Assembly (NCBI RefSeq): GCF_029168945.1
Contig: NC_083604.1
Coordinates: 63,256,211 to 63,320,210 of the forward strand
Length of the DNA stretch: 64,000 nt
Reading direction: 5' to 3'
Source of the DNA: Cannabis sativa
Taxonomy: Eukaryota; Streptophyta; Magnoliopsida; Rosales; Cannabaceae
In this document: in pieces, positions 22,501-32,791 of the stretch
How the letters are laid out: each line of letters begins with the position of its first letter
Position numbering within the stretch: position 1 is the stretch's first letter
The notes under the pieces: model-generated
The model's input: only the letters and a program-made list of their open reading frames with translations
Database searches by the model: none
What the model was told of the DNA's origin: nothing
Program-made: the position numbers and the translations under genes

Positions 22501-23750
22501 CCAAGAGAAGTTAAACATAACATATTTCATCATAATTGAATCCCTGAAGTGATTCGTTATAGGTACCTATAAATGATAAACATATTTGAAAAATATGTAA
22601 TTTAAAGAGATCTCTATAAGTTATGTCAATATGGGAGGAAATTATCATTTATTGAAATTTTTGTCGACAATAAATATTGAATGTGTGCATATGCAATAAA
22701 CTAACATGAGATAGCAAGGATCATGGTATTAGATTTGTCGAGAATCATCGACATACATTTTGATTTTTGGCCAAAATATTATGACGCAATCCAGGCAAAT
22801 TTACTCACATAAAGTGAAGTAAGACCTGTAGGGTGTGCAAATAAATATTTCTAATGAGAAATTTGCATATATGTATTTATACATAATTAATTGTTGTACA
22901 AAGTTTGCATAGACATGAGATTGATTAAAATAAGGCTTAAATATTGAGAAAATATAATCATGATTTGATTATAGCCTGGAATATATTTTATGAGGATTTA
23001 TAAGCGTCACATCAATGTTGCAACAAAAGATTATTTATTTGGAGCTCCTAATATAGTGAGAATTTGAAATAAGCCTTATCTAAAAATTCTAGAAGAATTT
23101 AATACATGTCTTAAGTGATATAAATTCTAAGTCGCGCGCACTATATGACAAAGATCTTTGTATGAAATAAAGACATGTAAGTAAATTATTGTTTGAAAAA
23201 TACGTATGGTTGTCTATGCAGTATAAATACGTAAATTATACGTTGTGATAGACTCTTGAAGAGTTTGTGATTAATTGAAGAACAAACTTTTATTTCTTTT
23301 GTATATCGAGAAATATTAAATGTATAAAGTTTGTTCATTAGTATTGAAGTCCTGAAGTACTTCATATGTATTAAGAATTATAGATATATGATCATTTGAT
23401 ATGAAAATTAAGATCATACAACAAGATGGAACAAATATATGGTATTGGAGTACCATCATTGTCACAAATGAAATTTATATTATCATTAATGTGTTATGTT
23501 CATATCTACTTGAAATGTTAAATTTTAGTATGAACAAGATTGTATATACACATGAATGATACAATTAGTTGGATAAATATTAATGTTCCACGAACCCCTC
23601 ATCTATAATTTAGAAGTCCATACATACTCTGGAAGAGTTATAGAAAATATGTGATCAAAGATTATATATGGTGATATTTTAAAAGTGATAACAATAATCT
23701 TATGAGATATATTATCACCAAAAGAATTATGGATCATATGTGCATGAGGG
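19600..23750 (+). other. Hairpin-dense non-coding interior of the element
   Basis: Perfect short inverted repeats follow one another through this region. Examples: 20,155-20,178 (8-bp stem), 20,385-20,406 (7), 20,673-20,690 (5), 20,940-20,959 (6), 21,120-21,139 (6), 21,804-21,823 (6), 22,538-22,555 (5) and 23,345-23,364 (6), all with an eight-base loop close to CCTGAAGT. A second class has a five-base loop CTGAA (21,718-21,732; 22,074-22,092; 22,346-22,358). Longer stems enclose others: 20,618-20,627 with 20,659-20,668; 21,230-21,238 with 21,265-21,273; 22,131-22,140 with 22,175-22,184; and 23,280-23,290 with 23,326-23,336 (11 bp). No ORF of note. Confidence 0.75.
19852..20032 (+). repeat. 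Tandem array of 39-40-bp hairpin units
   Basis: Units start at 19,852, 19,891, 19,931, 19,970 and 20,009 (last partial). Each reads NNATA-TATCCTGAAGAT-TATNN followed by a spacer containing ATC(A/C)TCGATAAAA. The stem ends vary together: ACATA/TATGT, GCATA/TATGC and GTATA/TATAC, so base pairing is kept while the sequence changes. Confidence 0.85.
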
Positions 23751-23762
23751 GGAGACATATTC

Positions 23763-23945
23763 ATGTTGCACTCTTTTTCCCTTAGTTCAGGTTTTGTCCC
23801 AATGGGTTTTCCTGGCAAGGTTTTTAACGAGGCAACTTACAAATAGTTATGAATATGAAATATATATTGTACTCTTTTTCCCTAGTTCAGATTTTGTCCC
23901 ATTGGGTTTTTCTGGCAAGGTTTTTAACGAGGCAACTATAAATCA
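23763..23945 (+). repeat. Duplicated retroelement 3' motif
   Basis: CTCTTTTTCCC...GTTCAG.TTTTGTCCCA.TGGG and TGGCAAGGTTTTTAACGAGG occur twice, about 106 bp apart; a third decayed copy (CTCTTTTTCC...AAGATTTTTAATAAGGCAG) sits at 24,335-24,382 just before the polypurine tract. In related copia elements I recall this motif as a single copy in the last position. Confidence 0.65.
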
Positions 23946-23959
23946 TGTTAACATACTTG

Positions 23960-24320
23960 CATTTTATGAAGCAAGTAGAGAATGTGTGTGAGTGAGATCA
24001 TTGACATAGCATATTCGGGAAACATATGGATTGCACTCAATAAAGAAGTATCAACCCAAGCAATTCTTTATGGATAATACTGCTTGCATCGTTCAACTAA
24101 AAGGAGGTACACTGAAGGAGATAGAGTTAGAACACATTCCACGAAATTCTTCTTTATACGCTTCAAGAAAATACATATTGGTGTTCAACATATTCAATCA
24201 AGTGTCAATCTTACAAACTTATTCACAAAGTTATTACCAACATCAACATTTGAGAAGACGGCAGACAAGATCGAAATTCGTCGATTAGAAGATCTCCACA
24301 AATGCCTAAATGAGGGGGAG
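23960..24320 (+). pseudogene. Copia RNase H / pol C-terminal remnant
   Basis: Frames read FYEASRECV, then DNTACIVQLKGG, then FTKLLPTSTFEKTADKIEIRRLEDL. These match the end of copia pol (HEASRECVWL, EDNAACIAQLKGG, FTKALPTSTFEK...GMRRLKDL). Two frameshifts and a stop after RECV interrupt it. It identifies the lineage but cannot be functional. Confidence 0.8.
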
Positions 24321-24406
24321 TTAGTTTACACTATACTCTTTTTCCTTTGATCAAGTTTTCAGCAAGATTTTTAATAAGGCAGTTATTATGGACATCCAAG
24401 GGGGAG

Positions 24407-24659
24407 TGTTATAAATATTATTAATTATGTGGATGTCCAAATCTTTTATTTATTACCATTAATTGTAATCAACATTCATCTTTTTCTTAGTTTTCCTTTT
24501 TCTTAGTTTCTTAATATCTCACTCTTGTATTTGTATAAATAGGGGTTCACCCCATTTGAATAAACAACTCAGAAATTCTCATTCACTTTCTCTTTCTCTC
24601 TTCATCTTCTTCTTCTTTCTTCTCATCTACTTTATATTATTTTATATTATTTTATAACA
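24407..24659 (+). repeat. 3' LTR of the young copia element
   Basis: Same length and, by eye, same sequence as the 5' LTR; followed directly by the TAAAT duplication. Confidence 0.92.
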
Positions 24660-24664
24660 TAAAT

Positions 24665-25039
24665 ATTTTAATTTTCTTTTTGATCAAAGTAAAAATATTA
24701 TAAATATTGTAAGATAACATAACTTAAAAATACCTACAAAACAAATTAAAAATAACGTTACTTTTATATATAGTCCCAATAACATATAAATAAATAAGAT
24801 TTATGGTGTCACACTCCATTCACCTCATTGAAGACCATTTACTATATTTAGATGGTAGATAGGGAGAATAATAATAGACCAATCATTAAATTTAGTGTAT
24901 TCAGATCTATCAAAAAAAAAAGTGTATTCAGAAAAGTAAAAAAAAAAAAAGTCATTTTGTGTATACTTTTTTTATTTAGAAAAAGAGCATTCTAATGCGG
25001 ACGAGGCAAATCAGGTACTTTTAGAAAATACTTTGCTAT
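24665..25039. other. Intergenic stretch
   Basis: AT-rich, no coding potential seen. Two short A-rich tracts near 24,911 and 24,940 share AGTGTATTCAGA, perhaps a trace of a small retroposition. Confidence 0.4.
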
Positions 25040-27075
25040 TATAAATTAAAATAGTATATCAATTCAGAGTATATAAGTGAAGGCACATTCTTCAATGAAA
25101 AATAACTTCATTCACTCTTAAAGTAAATTTAACCAACTCATGACATAACATATAAATAAATTGTACGCTTATATTAGGGAAAATTAATAAAAGACTAAAA
25201 ATATCTACAATTAAATCATTAAAAGAAAAAATAATAGAGAATGGAGCTCTCAAAACATTTGAAACTACCAAGGCATCTATGTCGACTTGTGCTATCGACA
25301 ATTACAATTGAAGGGCCTAATTCAAACTGTGAAAAACTGCTTCGACCTCCATTTCATCAGATGCAAAATTACATTAATCAACTTTGAAAGAATAGTAAAA
25401 ACCTGGCCATAAGTGTCTCGTATAAAAACTCCGACTCCAATTAGTTTCTTGTTAGCATCCAATGTTGCATCCACATTCAACTCACTTAGAGCTGGTGGTT
25501 CCCACAACACATTTAGAATTGTAAGAGGAGAACCTTAGAGTGGCATTAGCTTCAAGATGATATTTAATCTTGGAAGCAACGGAATTATGCAGATAAGTTG
25601 TTGCAAGGTCTCTAGCTTATTTGGTTTATTTCCATGGACCACCCAATTTCTTTCCATCCAAATTAACCAAAAAGTACATATAATTTGCTCCATCTCAGCC
25701 TTCGAGTAAATACAAGATAGATTAGACAAATAATCACCTTTGCACATTGAGGAAGATTTTGCCAATCCAAAACTAGATTTGAGTGTGATGCCATATTGAT
25801 CGGGCATACTTACAGCCAAAGAGTGCATGTCCAACAGACTCCCAAGCTTGATGACAAACAGAGCAAGTTGAATCCATGATTATTTTTCTTCTGACCAAGG
25901 AAGCAGATACTGGTAAGGCATCGTGGAAAATATGCCAGGTAAATATTTTAACAATATGATGCAGCTGGAAAGACCTGAAAAACTTCCACCATGATGAAGC
26001 TGAGGTGGAGCTTGAGCTCAAATTAGTTTCTTTGAAGGACGACGCTAGATGGTAACCCATTTGAACTGTGTAAAGGCCTCAGTTGTGGTAATGTCAAATA
26101 AGTGTATCTTCACTTTGAAAAAAACTCAAAGGCAAATTCTATCCATATCCAATTGAGAGAAACTTTGTTGTAACATGGGTATATTCTATTTTCTTTCCTC
26201 AGTGATCAGATTTGCAACAATACCATCAAAAGGACTTGTATACCGAAGATGGAGGAAAGTATTATGCCCCAAAATTCGTGGATCAAACCTACATTTGACC
26301 CTTCTTCCTTCTCTAATTTTCCATTGAAGACCCTCTAAGAGCAATTCTTTACCCCAATGAATACCTTGCCAAGTCATGCAGAGAGATGACCAAGATTTGC
26401 TTCAAGAAAAGAGCTATTAAGGAAGTATATACTCTTTAATAACTGACCAAGAAGAGAATCAGGTTTCTCCAAAAGCCTCCAAGCTTGATTTGCTAGCAAA
26501 GCTTGATGAAAATGTATAAAAGATCAAAAGCACGTACCTCCTTCAGCCTTTGTCTAATAAAGCAGATTCCATGAACGTCAATGATTTTTGAACCCCACCA
26601 AAAGTTTGCCATCATGGACTTAAGTTGTGTGCAAAAATAAAATGATAGGCGAAAGCAACTCCTTGCATATGTAAGAATATAGATTGGACTACTGCTTTGA
26701 GAAGCACTTCATGCCCCCTGCTGAAAAAAAAAATTCACTCCAAGTGTGCATAAGTGTCCATATTTTTTCTTTTATATTGTTGAAAATTTCCTTCTTATCT
26801 CTTTTAGAATATGAGGGCAAGCCAAGATAATTTTCATGACATTCACAAAGGGGCATGGAGAGTTATCTATGGAAGATAATTTGTGCAGCCAATGTTATGT
26901 AGGAGAGAAAGACATGACAGACTTATCGGGGTTGAGAGCTTGACCAGAAGCACGATAGTAGATATCTAGAACCCTCTTTAGGGGAAAGATATGAGTCCTC
27001 ATTTGCTTGACAAAAGAGGAGACTATCATCAGCCAAAAGCAAGTGAGAAATTTGAGATGGTCGTCTCGTAAGTTT
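25040..27075 (-). pseudogene. LINE pol fragment (RT end, zf-RVT, RNase H), truncated
   Basis: Reading the minus strand from 27,075: HLLLADDSLLF (the (F/L)ADD catalytic motif of LINE reverse transcriptase), then QALLANQAWRLL and NSSFLEANLGHL typical of the region after RT. A zinc-knuckle zf-RVT segment follows (WKFF...[18 protein letters not shown], near 25,773-26,060). Last is an RNase H domain beginning LNVDATLDANKKLIGVGVFIRD and continuing through EMEVEAVFHSLN to about 25,040. Several frameshifts and stops break it. The 5' side is cut where copia sequence begins near 27,085. Confidence 0.85.
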
Positions 27076-27084
27076 GAAGGCTAC

Positions 27085-27424
27085 TAGATAATTATTCAGC
27101 CTATGGAAATAACTATATAGTTTTTGGCATTATTCCAATCATAGATTAACTACTAGTGTTACTTTCTGATAACACATATATATATATAGTTGGCAAACAG
27201 TAAAGAATCTGATATCTTAAGAGGAGTAAACATATAAAAAAGAATTTCACAATATCAAGGATTTTGTGACTGAGGAGATGTAATGCTGGAGAAGGTTGAT
27301 ATTGAATACAACATGTCAAATACTATTACAATGATAATACTACATACTACACTTGATATGGACATCAAGATGTTGAGATTAATTAAAATACACTTTTAGT
27401 TTTATATTAGTGCAAGTGGGAGTT
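27085..27424 (+). mobile_element. 3' internal end of a third long-LTR copia element
   Basis: Parallels 3600-3892 of the first element (TTAACTACTA.TGTTACTTTCTGA, GAATTTCACA.TATCAA.GATTTTGTGA) and ends in the same GTGCAAGTGGGAGTT tract before the LTR. Everything 5' of about 27,085 is missing. Confidence 0.75.
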
Positions 27425-28700
27425 TGTTGGGATTTTATGCCCTAAATAAAACTCATTTCAATATAATCAGATTTACTAATTAATAAAATATCAGAAATTA
27501 TTTTATGTTACATGGTTCACATGATTAATTTTATGATTATATGTTTAGTATGTAAATGCTATTAAATCATGAACATATTGTTATTCATGATTATAGTGTT
27601 GTCTACACAATGAAAAATAATCATGATTATATGCTTTAAACTATTTAGTGCTATGATTTATCAGTGCACTGGATTTGTACTGACGTGATAATCAGCGATA
27701 AAGTTTACTTACACAATGATATGTGGAATGTTCTTTCTAGGGCATTAGCAAAGTATACTAGTATCAGATGTATTGAATATACATCAGACTAGACAGATAT
27801 TGACAGTGGAAAAGATATTATAAACTTACTGTAATATCTTTTCTAAGTCATTGTCACTTAGTTGATCTTAGATCAAAGATCTTTATCTTGAGATGATTCA
27901 GCTCTGACTTAAATGTATTGCATGTGTTCTTTGACTTGTTCGTCAAAACAAACTAAATGGATAGTCCCAATACTTACATTTTGGGAATATAGTAGTGCAA
28001 TTGAGTGAGAGCAATAATCATAAATATGAAATTTATAGCTTCTATAACTATTTAGAAGTGAAACGATAATTTTCTTAGAGCTTGGCTTAGCATACTTAAA
28101 TGGAAGAGCTCTTATTTTAGTAATTATATTAGTTTACTGAAATATCATTTATAAGAAGCTAAGTGTTTTAAGGATGAAATACATGAAAGGGTAGAACGGT
28201 AAAGTTGTCTGTAAATCATCTATAGAGGATCTTTGATTATTTAGATTGAAATAATGATAAATTTATAGTGTATCTATTCTTGGTTAATAGAGAGTTCTAT
28301 GTAATCATGAGTGCAATTCTGAATCTAAAGTGGAATCGAGAATAATTAATAAGATAGAGAATCTACCTGGTAAATTCTAGAACTACTTATTGGGAGCTTA
28401 GTTACATAGTCCCTGGACCCCGCACTAATTGGGGTAATATTATTTTGTAGTCTCAATTAATTGATTTATTTAATCAACTAGGATTCTAAATAAAGACTAT
28501 ATCTTAATTGTAAGTTTTATCAAGGAATGGCACAATTGAGAAGAAAAGAGAATTCAAGGTTTATTTATTAATTAAGAGACCTTGGAAGGTCTAATTAATA
28601 AATGTATTTAAATAGTAATTTTATTTGATAATTAATTATAATTATTAGATGGGAAAAAAACAGGAAAATTCTAAAAAGGGTAAAATATTACAATATTACT

Positions 28701-28714
28701 ATGGGCCGGCCCAT
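28701..28714. promoter_or_regulatory. Palindromic TGGGCC/GGCCCA site at MULE left end
   Basis: ATGGGCCGGCCCAT is a perfect 14-bp palindrome containing two plant 'site II' TGGGCC motifs recognised by TCP factors. The same core is kept at 40,747-40,758 in the related element. It lies upstream of the transposase gene, so a promoter role is plausible but inferred. Confidence 0.5.
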
Positions 28715-29811
28715 TTAACATTTATACAGCCCACATTGAAAAAATTACAAAAATACCACCTGGTCTAAACCTTAAGTCGCACGTCACGAACGGAGACGAT
28801 GAAGAAACCTCCATCGATCCAATCTGCAACGCAACCAGAATGAAACCAGAACGAGGGTAGAACAACCATAAATTCCGGCGAAACTTGATTGGAAAAGAAG
28901 AACTCCAATGATCTATACAGAAAATCACGAAAAAAAAAACCAGAAAAACTATGAAGAAACTGAAATTAAACATTTGATTTCGGTTTCAATCGTTCAAAAT
29001 CACTCAATCCAGAATCAAAAATCCAGATTCAAGCAATGTAAATCTGTATTAAACAGATCTGGAGCTCCCCCTCGAATCCAAAACAAGGTATGATATGAAA
29101 ATTTATTCAAAAATGAATCTACGTCACATACAGTTGCATTCTGGTTGATTCCCTGGTTTACAACAGGCAATTCAGATTCTTAAAAACAAAAAACAAGATA
29201 TGATTCTAATTAAGGAACCACATGTTACGAATAAGGCTGTTTTTAATTTTTTACGTTGCCTTACAGTTGCAATATCGTTTTAAAATGGTTTACAAATTAT
29301 GAAGGAGTGTCACTTGACGTGTACCAAAAACTAGCAGATATACAAGGTACGATTTATGTAAATGGTGTCAAATTAATTTTATTATAGTTTGAAATTGATC
29401 TGATTCAAATAAAACTGATGAAAAGGCACAATGACAACAACTATGTTAAATTGAGTAAAGAGTTATGGTTTTTCAAGTTGATTTACAGTTGCATAATCAT
29501 TTTATAATAGTTTAATTCCACTTTTTGCATGAATTTATTTTGGAAAAAAGAAAAGAAGAAAACACTTTGAGAAATGGTTAGTTTCTGAAATAATTTTTAA
29601 CGTTTCTTAATAGTTTTATTTTATTTTTCTAATAGTTTATTAACAGCAAGAAAATAAAATAAAAATGGCAAAAGCAGGAATCAGGACAAGAAATACAAGA
29701 TTTGAACAAAGGGAAGGAAATAGAAGTAAGTTTGTACTCTATTTCATAACGGAATCAAACCAGTTTTAAAATCGTTGCCTTGCACTAATAACCATTTCAA
29801 AATCACAAGAA

Positions 29812-32216
29812 AAGAAAGACATTCCATTCCTACTCTTCTGCAATGGACAATTTGATGATCGAGAATTAATTATGAAAATTATGAAGCTAGTGGACATTAC
29901 ATTTCAGCCAATTGTAACTATGAAGAATTACAACGGAAGCTGAAAGATGTCTTGGAATGCAACCTAGAAAACACTGTTTTGTAACTGAAATATCAAGTCA
30001 AAGAAGGATACCAACCATTGAGGATAAAGGATGATCAAAGCCTGCATTTCTACATACAACTCAAACTGAAGGACCCCGACTTCACAACATACCCATTGTG
30101 TGTGAATGTCATCAACAACCCAACAACAACCATCAATCCATCATTTTTGGAAAATGTTAATTCATTAATCACACATACAAGCGCCTTCGAACCGATCGAA
30201 TACAATACAACAACAATAGAAGACTCAACAAATCAACAACATACAATTGAAGCTATAGAAGCGGAAGATGGGGGAGAAAATTTTGAGTTCATGGACTATG
30301 CAAAACTTGTGGCAGAGGAGATGTTTGAGCAACTGGAAACAACAAAACCAGGGAACCAGAAATCACAGATTATGACGAACTACTAATCATAGATCCGCAA
30401 CATCCTGAAATAGAAGAAGCACAAATATACAAAGACAAAGAAACACTCCAGAGTGTGCTTGGTTTCTATGCAATTAGGAACAACTTCCAATTCAGAGTGA
30501 AAAAATTATGTGCAAGAACATACAAAATTTGTTGCTTGGATCCAAAATGCAAGTGGGCACTAACGACATCCAGAAACGGGCCAATAAAGTCATTCATCAT
30601 TCGAAAGTATGACAGGAAGGTGATACACACTTGTGATCTAAACATAAGATTTGCCGACAAAAGACAAGCTACAAAGAAATTGATTGAAAACTACATCAAG
30701 CCACGGTTTACCAACATAAAAACAACTCAAACGCCACAAGACATCAGAGGAGAAATGAAACACAAGTATGGGGTGAGAATGAACTACATGAAAGCATGGA
30801 GAAGCAAAGAGCACGCGCAAGAAGAATTATGAGGAAAAGCCAACGAATCATACAAGCTGCTGCCAAGTTTCTTGCACATGCTGCAAAAAACTAATCCTGG
30901 AACAATAGTGCACATGCAAACAGAGGAAGAAAACAGCTTCAAGTACTTGTTTGTCGCACTGGATGCTTCAATAAAAGGATGGAAGAAGTGCAAACCTATA
31001 ATAGTTGTTGACGGAACTTTCCTTAAATCAACATATGGAGGTACATTGCTCTCTGCTTGTACACAAGATGGAAATGGACACATTTTTCAACTAGCTTTTT
31101 CTGGTGTGGATTCAGAAAACAACAACTCATGGCAATGGTTTTTCACAAAAGTAAGAGAAACATATGGGATTAGAGAGGAACAGTGCTTGATCTCAGATAG
31201 ACATGAGAGCATAATTAAGGCAGCTGCTCAAGTATTTCCAGAAATCACGCATGGCTATTGCGTATTCCACCTGTTAAGCAACCTAAAAGCAACCTTCAAG
31301 AAGAATGCAAGCAAGCTGGATAAACCATTCTTCGCTGCAGTCAGAGCATACACAGAGAGGAAATTTGAATACCATATGAGTGAGTTGGATAGCTTGGACA
31401 TCCGTGTCAGACCATATTTACAACAAGTTGGATACCATAAATGGTCAAGATACCACTGCAAAAACAACAGGTATTCAACTATGACTTCAAACATTGCTGA
31501 ATCTCTAAATGCAGCAAACTTAGCAGCTAGAGAGCTACCAATCACAACACTGATGGAGTCATTGAGAGCTTTGATACAACAATGGACATACACAAACAGG
31601 AAAAAGGCACAGAAAACAACAACTTTTTTAACACCAACAGCAGAGAAGAAATTAGTCAACAACTTTGTGGACTCATTGACAGAAAATGTAAAATCTCTTA
31701 AAACTTTAAGTTGCATTACAGTTTCTTAATAGTTTATTTTCAGTTTCTGGAACATAATGACGATTTTATAAATTGACTTAATTCGCAGGTAAAGCCAATA
31801 AACGAGACCATGTTCGAAGTGGTAGAACTAACAAGATCATGGGTCATCAATCTCAAGGAGAAACATGCAGTTGCAACCGATTCCAACTTGACGAATTACC
31901 GTGTGCTCATGCGCTTGTTGTTATAAAAGAGATGAATTTGAATGTTTACAACTACTGTTCAGGCTATTACACAACAAAAACATGGCTTGAAACATACAGC
32001 GGCTCAACATATCCGGTACACAATCACACAACATGGGATGTACCACAACACATAAAAGATATCATTGTTCTGCCACCAAATCAGAAAATAAGATCTGGAA
32101 GACCAAGGAAACGAAGATTTTTATCTGAATGGAATACAAAAAAACATAACAGGTGCAGCAAATGTGGTCAACACGGGCACAACTGAAAGACATGCAACAA
32201 TCAAGCAATAAAATAG
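29812..32216 (+). pseudogene. MURA-type Mutator transposase, broken
   Basis: Domain order is that of plant MULE transposases. An N-terminal segment (FCNGQFDD...) leads to LHFYIQLKLKDPDFTTYPLCV. A MuDR DNA-binding region (LGFYAIRNNFQFRVKK...CKW) follows at 30,455-30,832. The catalytic core at 30,872-31,729 contains VVDGTFLKSTYGG (first Asp), SDRHESI (second Asp) and HGYCVFHL. A SWIM zinc finger CSCNRFQLDELPCAHA and a CCHC knuckle CSKCGQHGHN*KTC end the protein. Damage I can see: a frameshift near 29,850, an in-frame TAA near 29,981, a 1-bp shift near 30,355, TGA at 30,830-30,832 where the frame continues GKANESYKLL, a 1-bp loss near 31,860 and TGA within the CCHC knuckle. A probable intron (GTAAAATCTC...TTCGCAG) lies between about 31,690 and 31,788. 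Mobilisation would need another copy. Confidence 0.9.
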
Positions 32217-32791
32217 ATACAGATGAATTATTTGAATTGTTTAATTCTCTGTGAGAATTCACACAGATTGATATGTTATATTCGATACACATGAGATTTT
32301 ATTTTGAAATTTTTTAAACAGTTTGGTAATAGTTGCAAAATCGTTTTATGACAGTTTTGACACTTGTTAAATATTTACTACGAAAATAACTTCTTTATTA
32401 AAGTTTTAAAAAAAGTCAGATAGGAATTTATAAAACATAATTAATAAAAGATAATAAAAAAAGGGAAAATAATGAATAAATACATTGATAGGTAATTAAA
32501 ATTACAAGTACGCTGAAAAATGGACATTTGTTTGTATATAGTTGTATAATAGTTTCTATATAGTTGTGCGACTGTATATAAAAACTTGAAAAATTAGAAA
32601 AACATAAAACTTCTTCTCATACAAACATACATAAGAAACATATTGTAAGGATTAATGTCAAATATCCTAAATGTTTAAAACCAGATCCAGAGTATAAAAC
32701 CAAATATAATACTTAGAAATATAAAATCACTAACAATTGTCTGATAATAGATTCAACCAATAACACCAAATTGTCACTCTATTAAAAGACC

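Larger units (their letters stand above)
19250..24659 (+). mobile_element. Complete copia-type LTR element, non-autonomous, recent insertion
   Basis: Two 253-bp LTRs (19,250-19,502 and 24,407-24,659), both TGTTATAAAT...TTTTATAACA, appear identical by eye. TAAAT flanks both sides (19,245-19,249 and 24,660-24,664), a perfect 5-bp duplication. After the left LTR comes CGTTATCAGCACGAG, the probable primer-binding region, which differs from the usual TGGTATCAGAGC. Before the right LTR is the polypurine tract CAAGGGGGAG. The 4.9-kb interior has no intact gag or pol. It keeps a broken RNase H-like segment near its 3' end and is otherwise hairpin-rich, non-coding sequence. It must have been moved by proteins supplied in trans. 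Confidence 0.92.

Noticed and set aside
19852..24400. tRNA or snoRNA genes among the hairpins
   Set aside because: No cloverleaf, A/B boxes or C/D boxes were found; stems are isolated or nested in other patterns.
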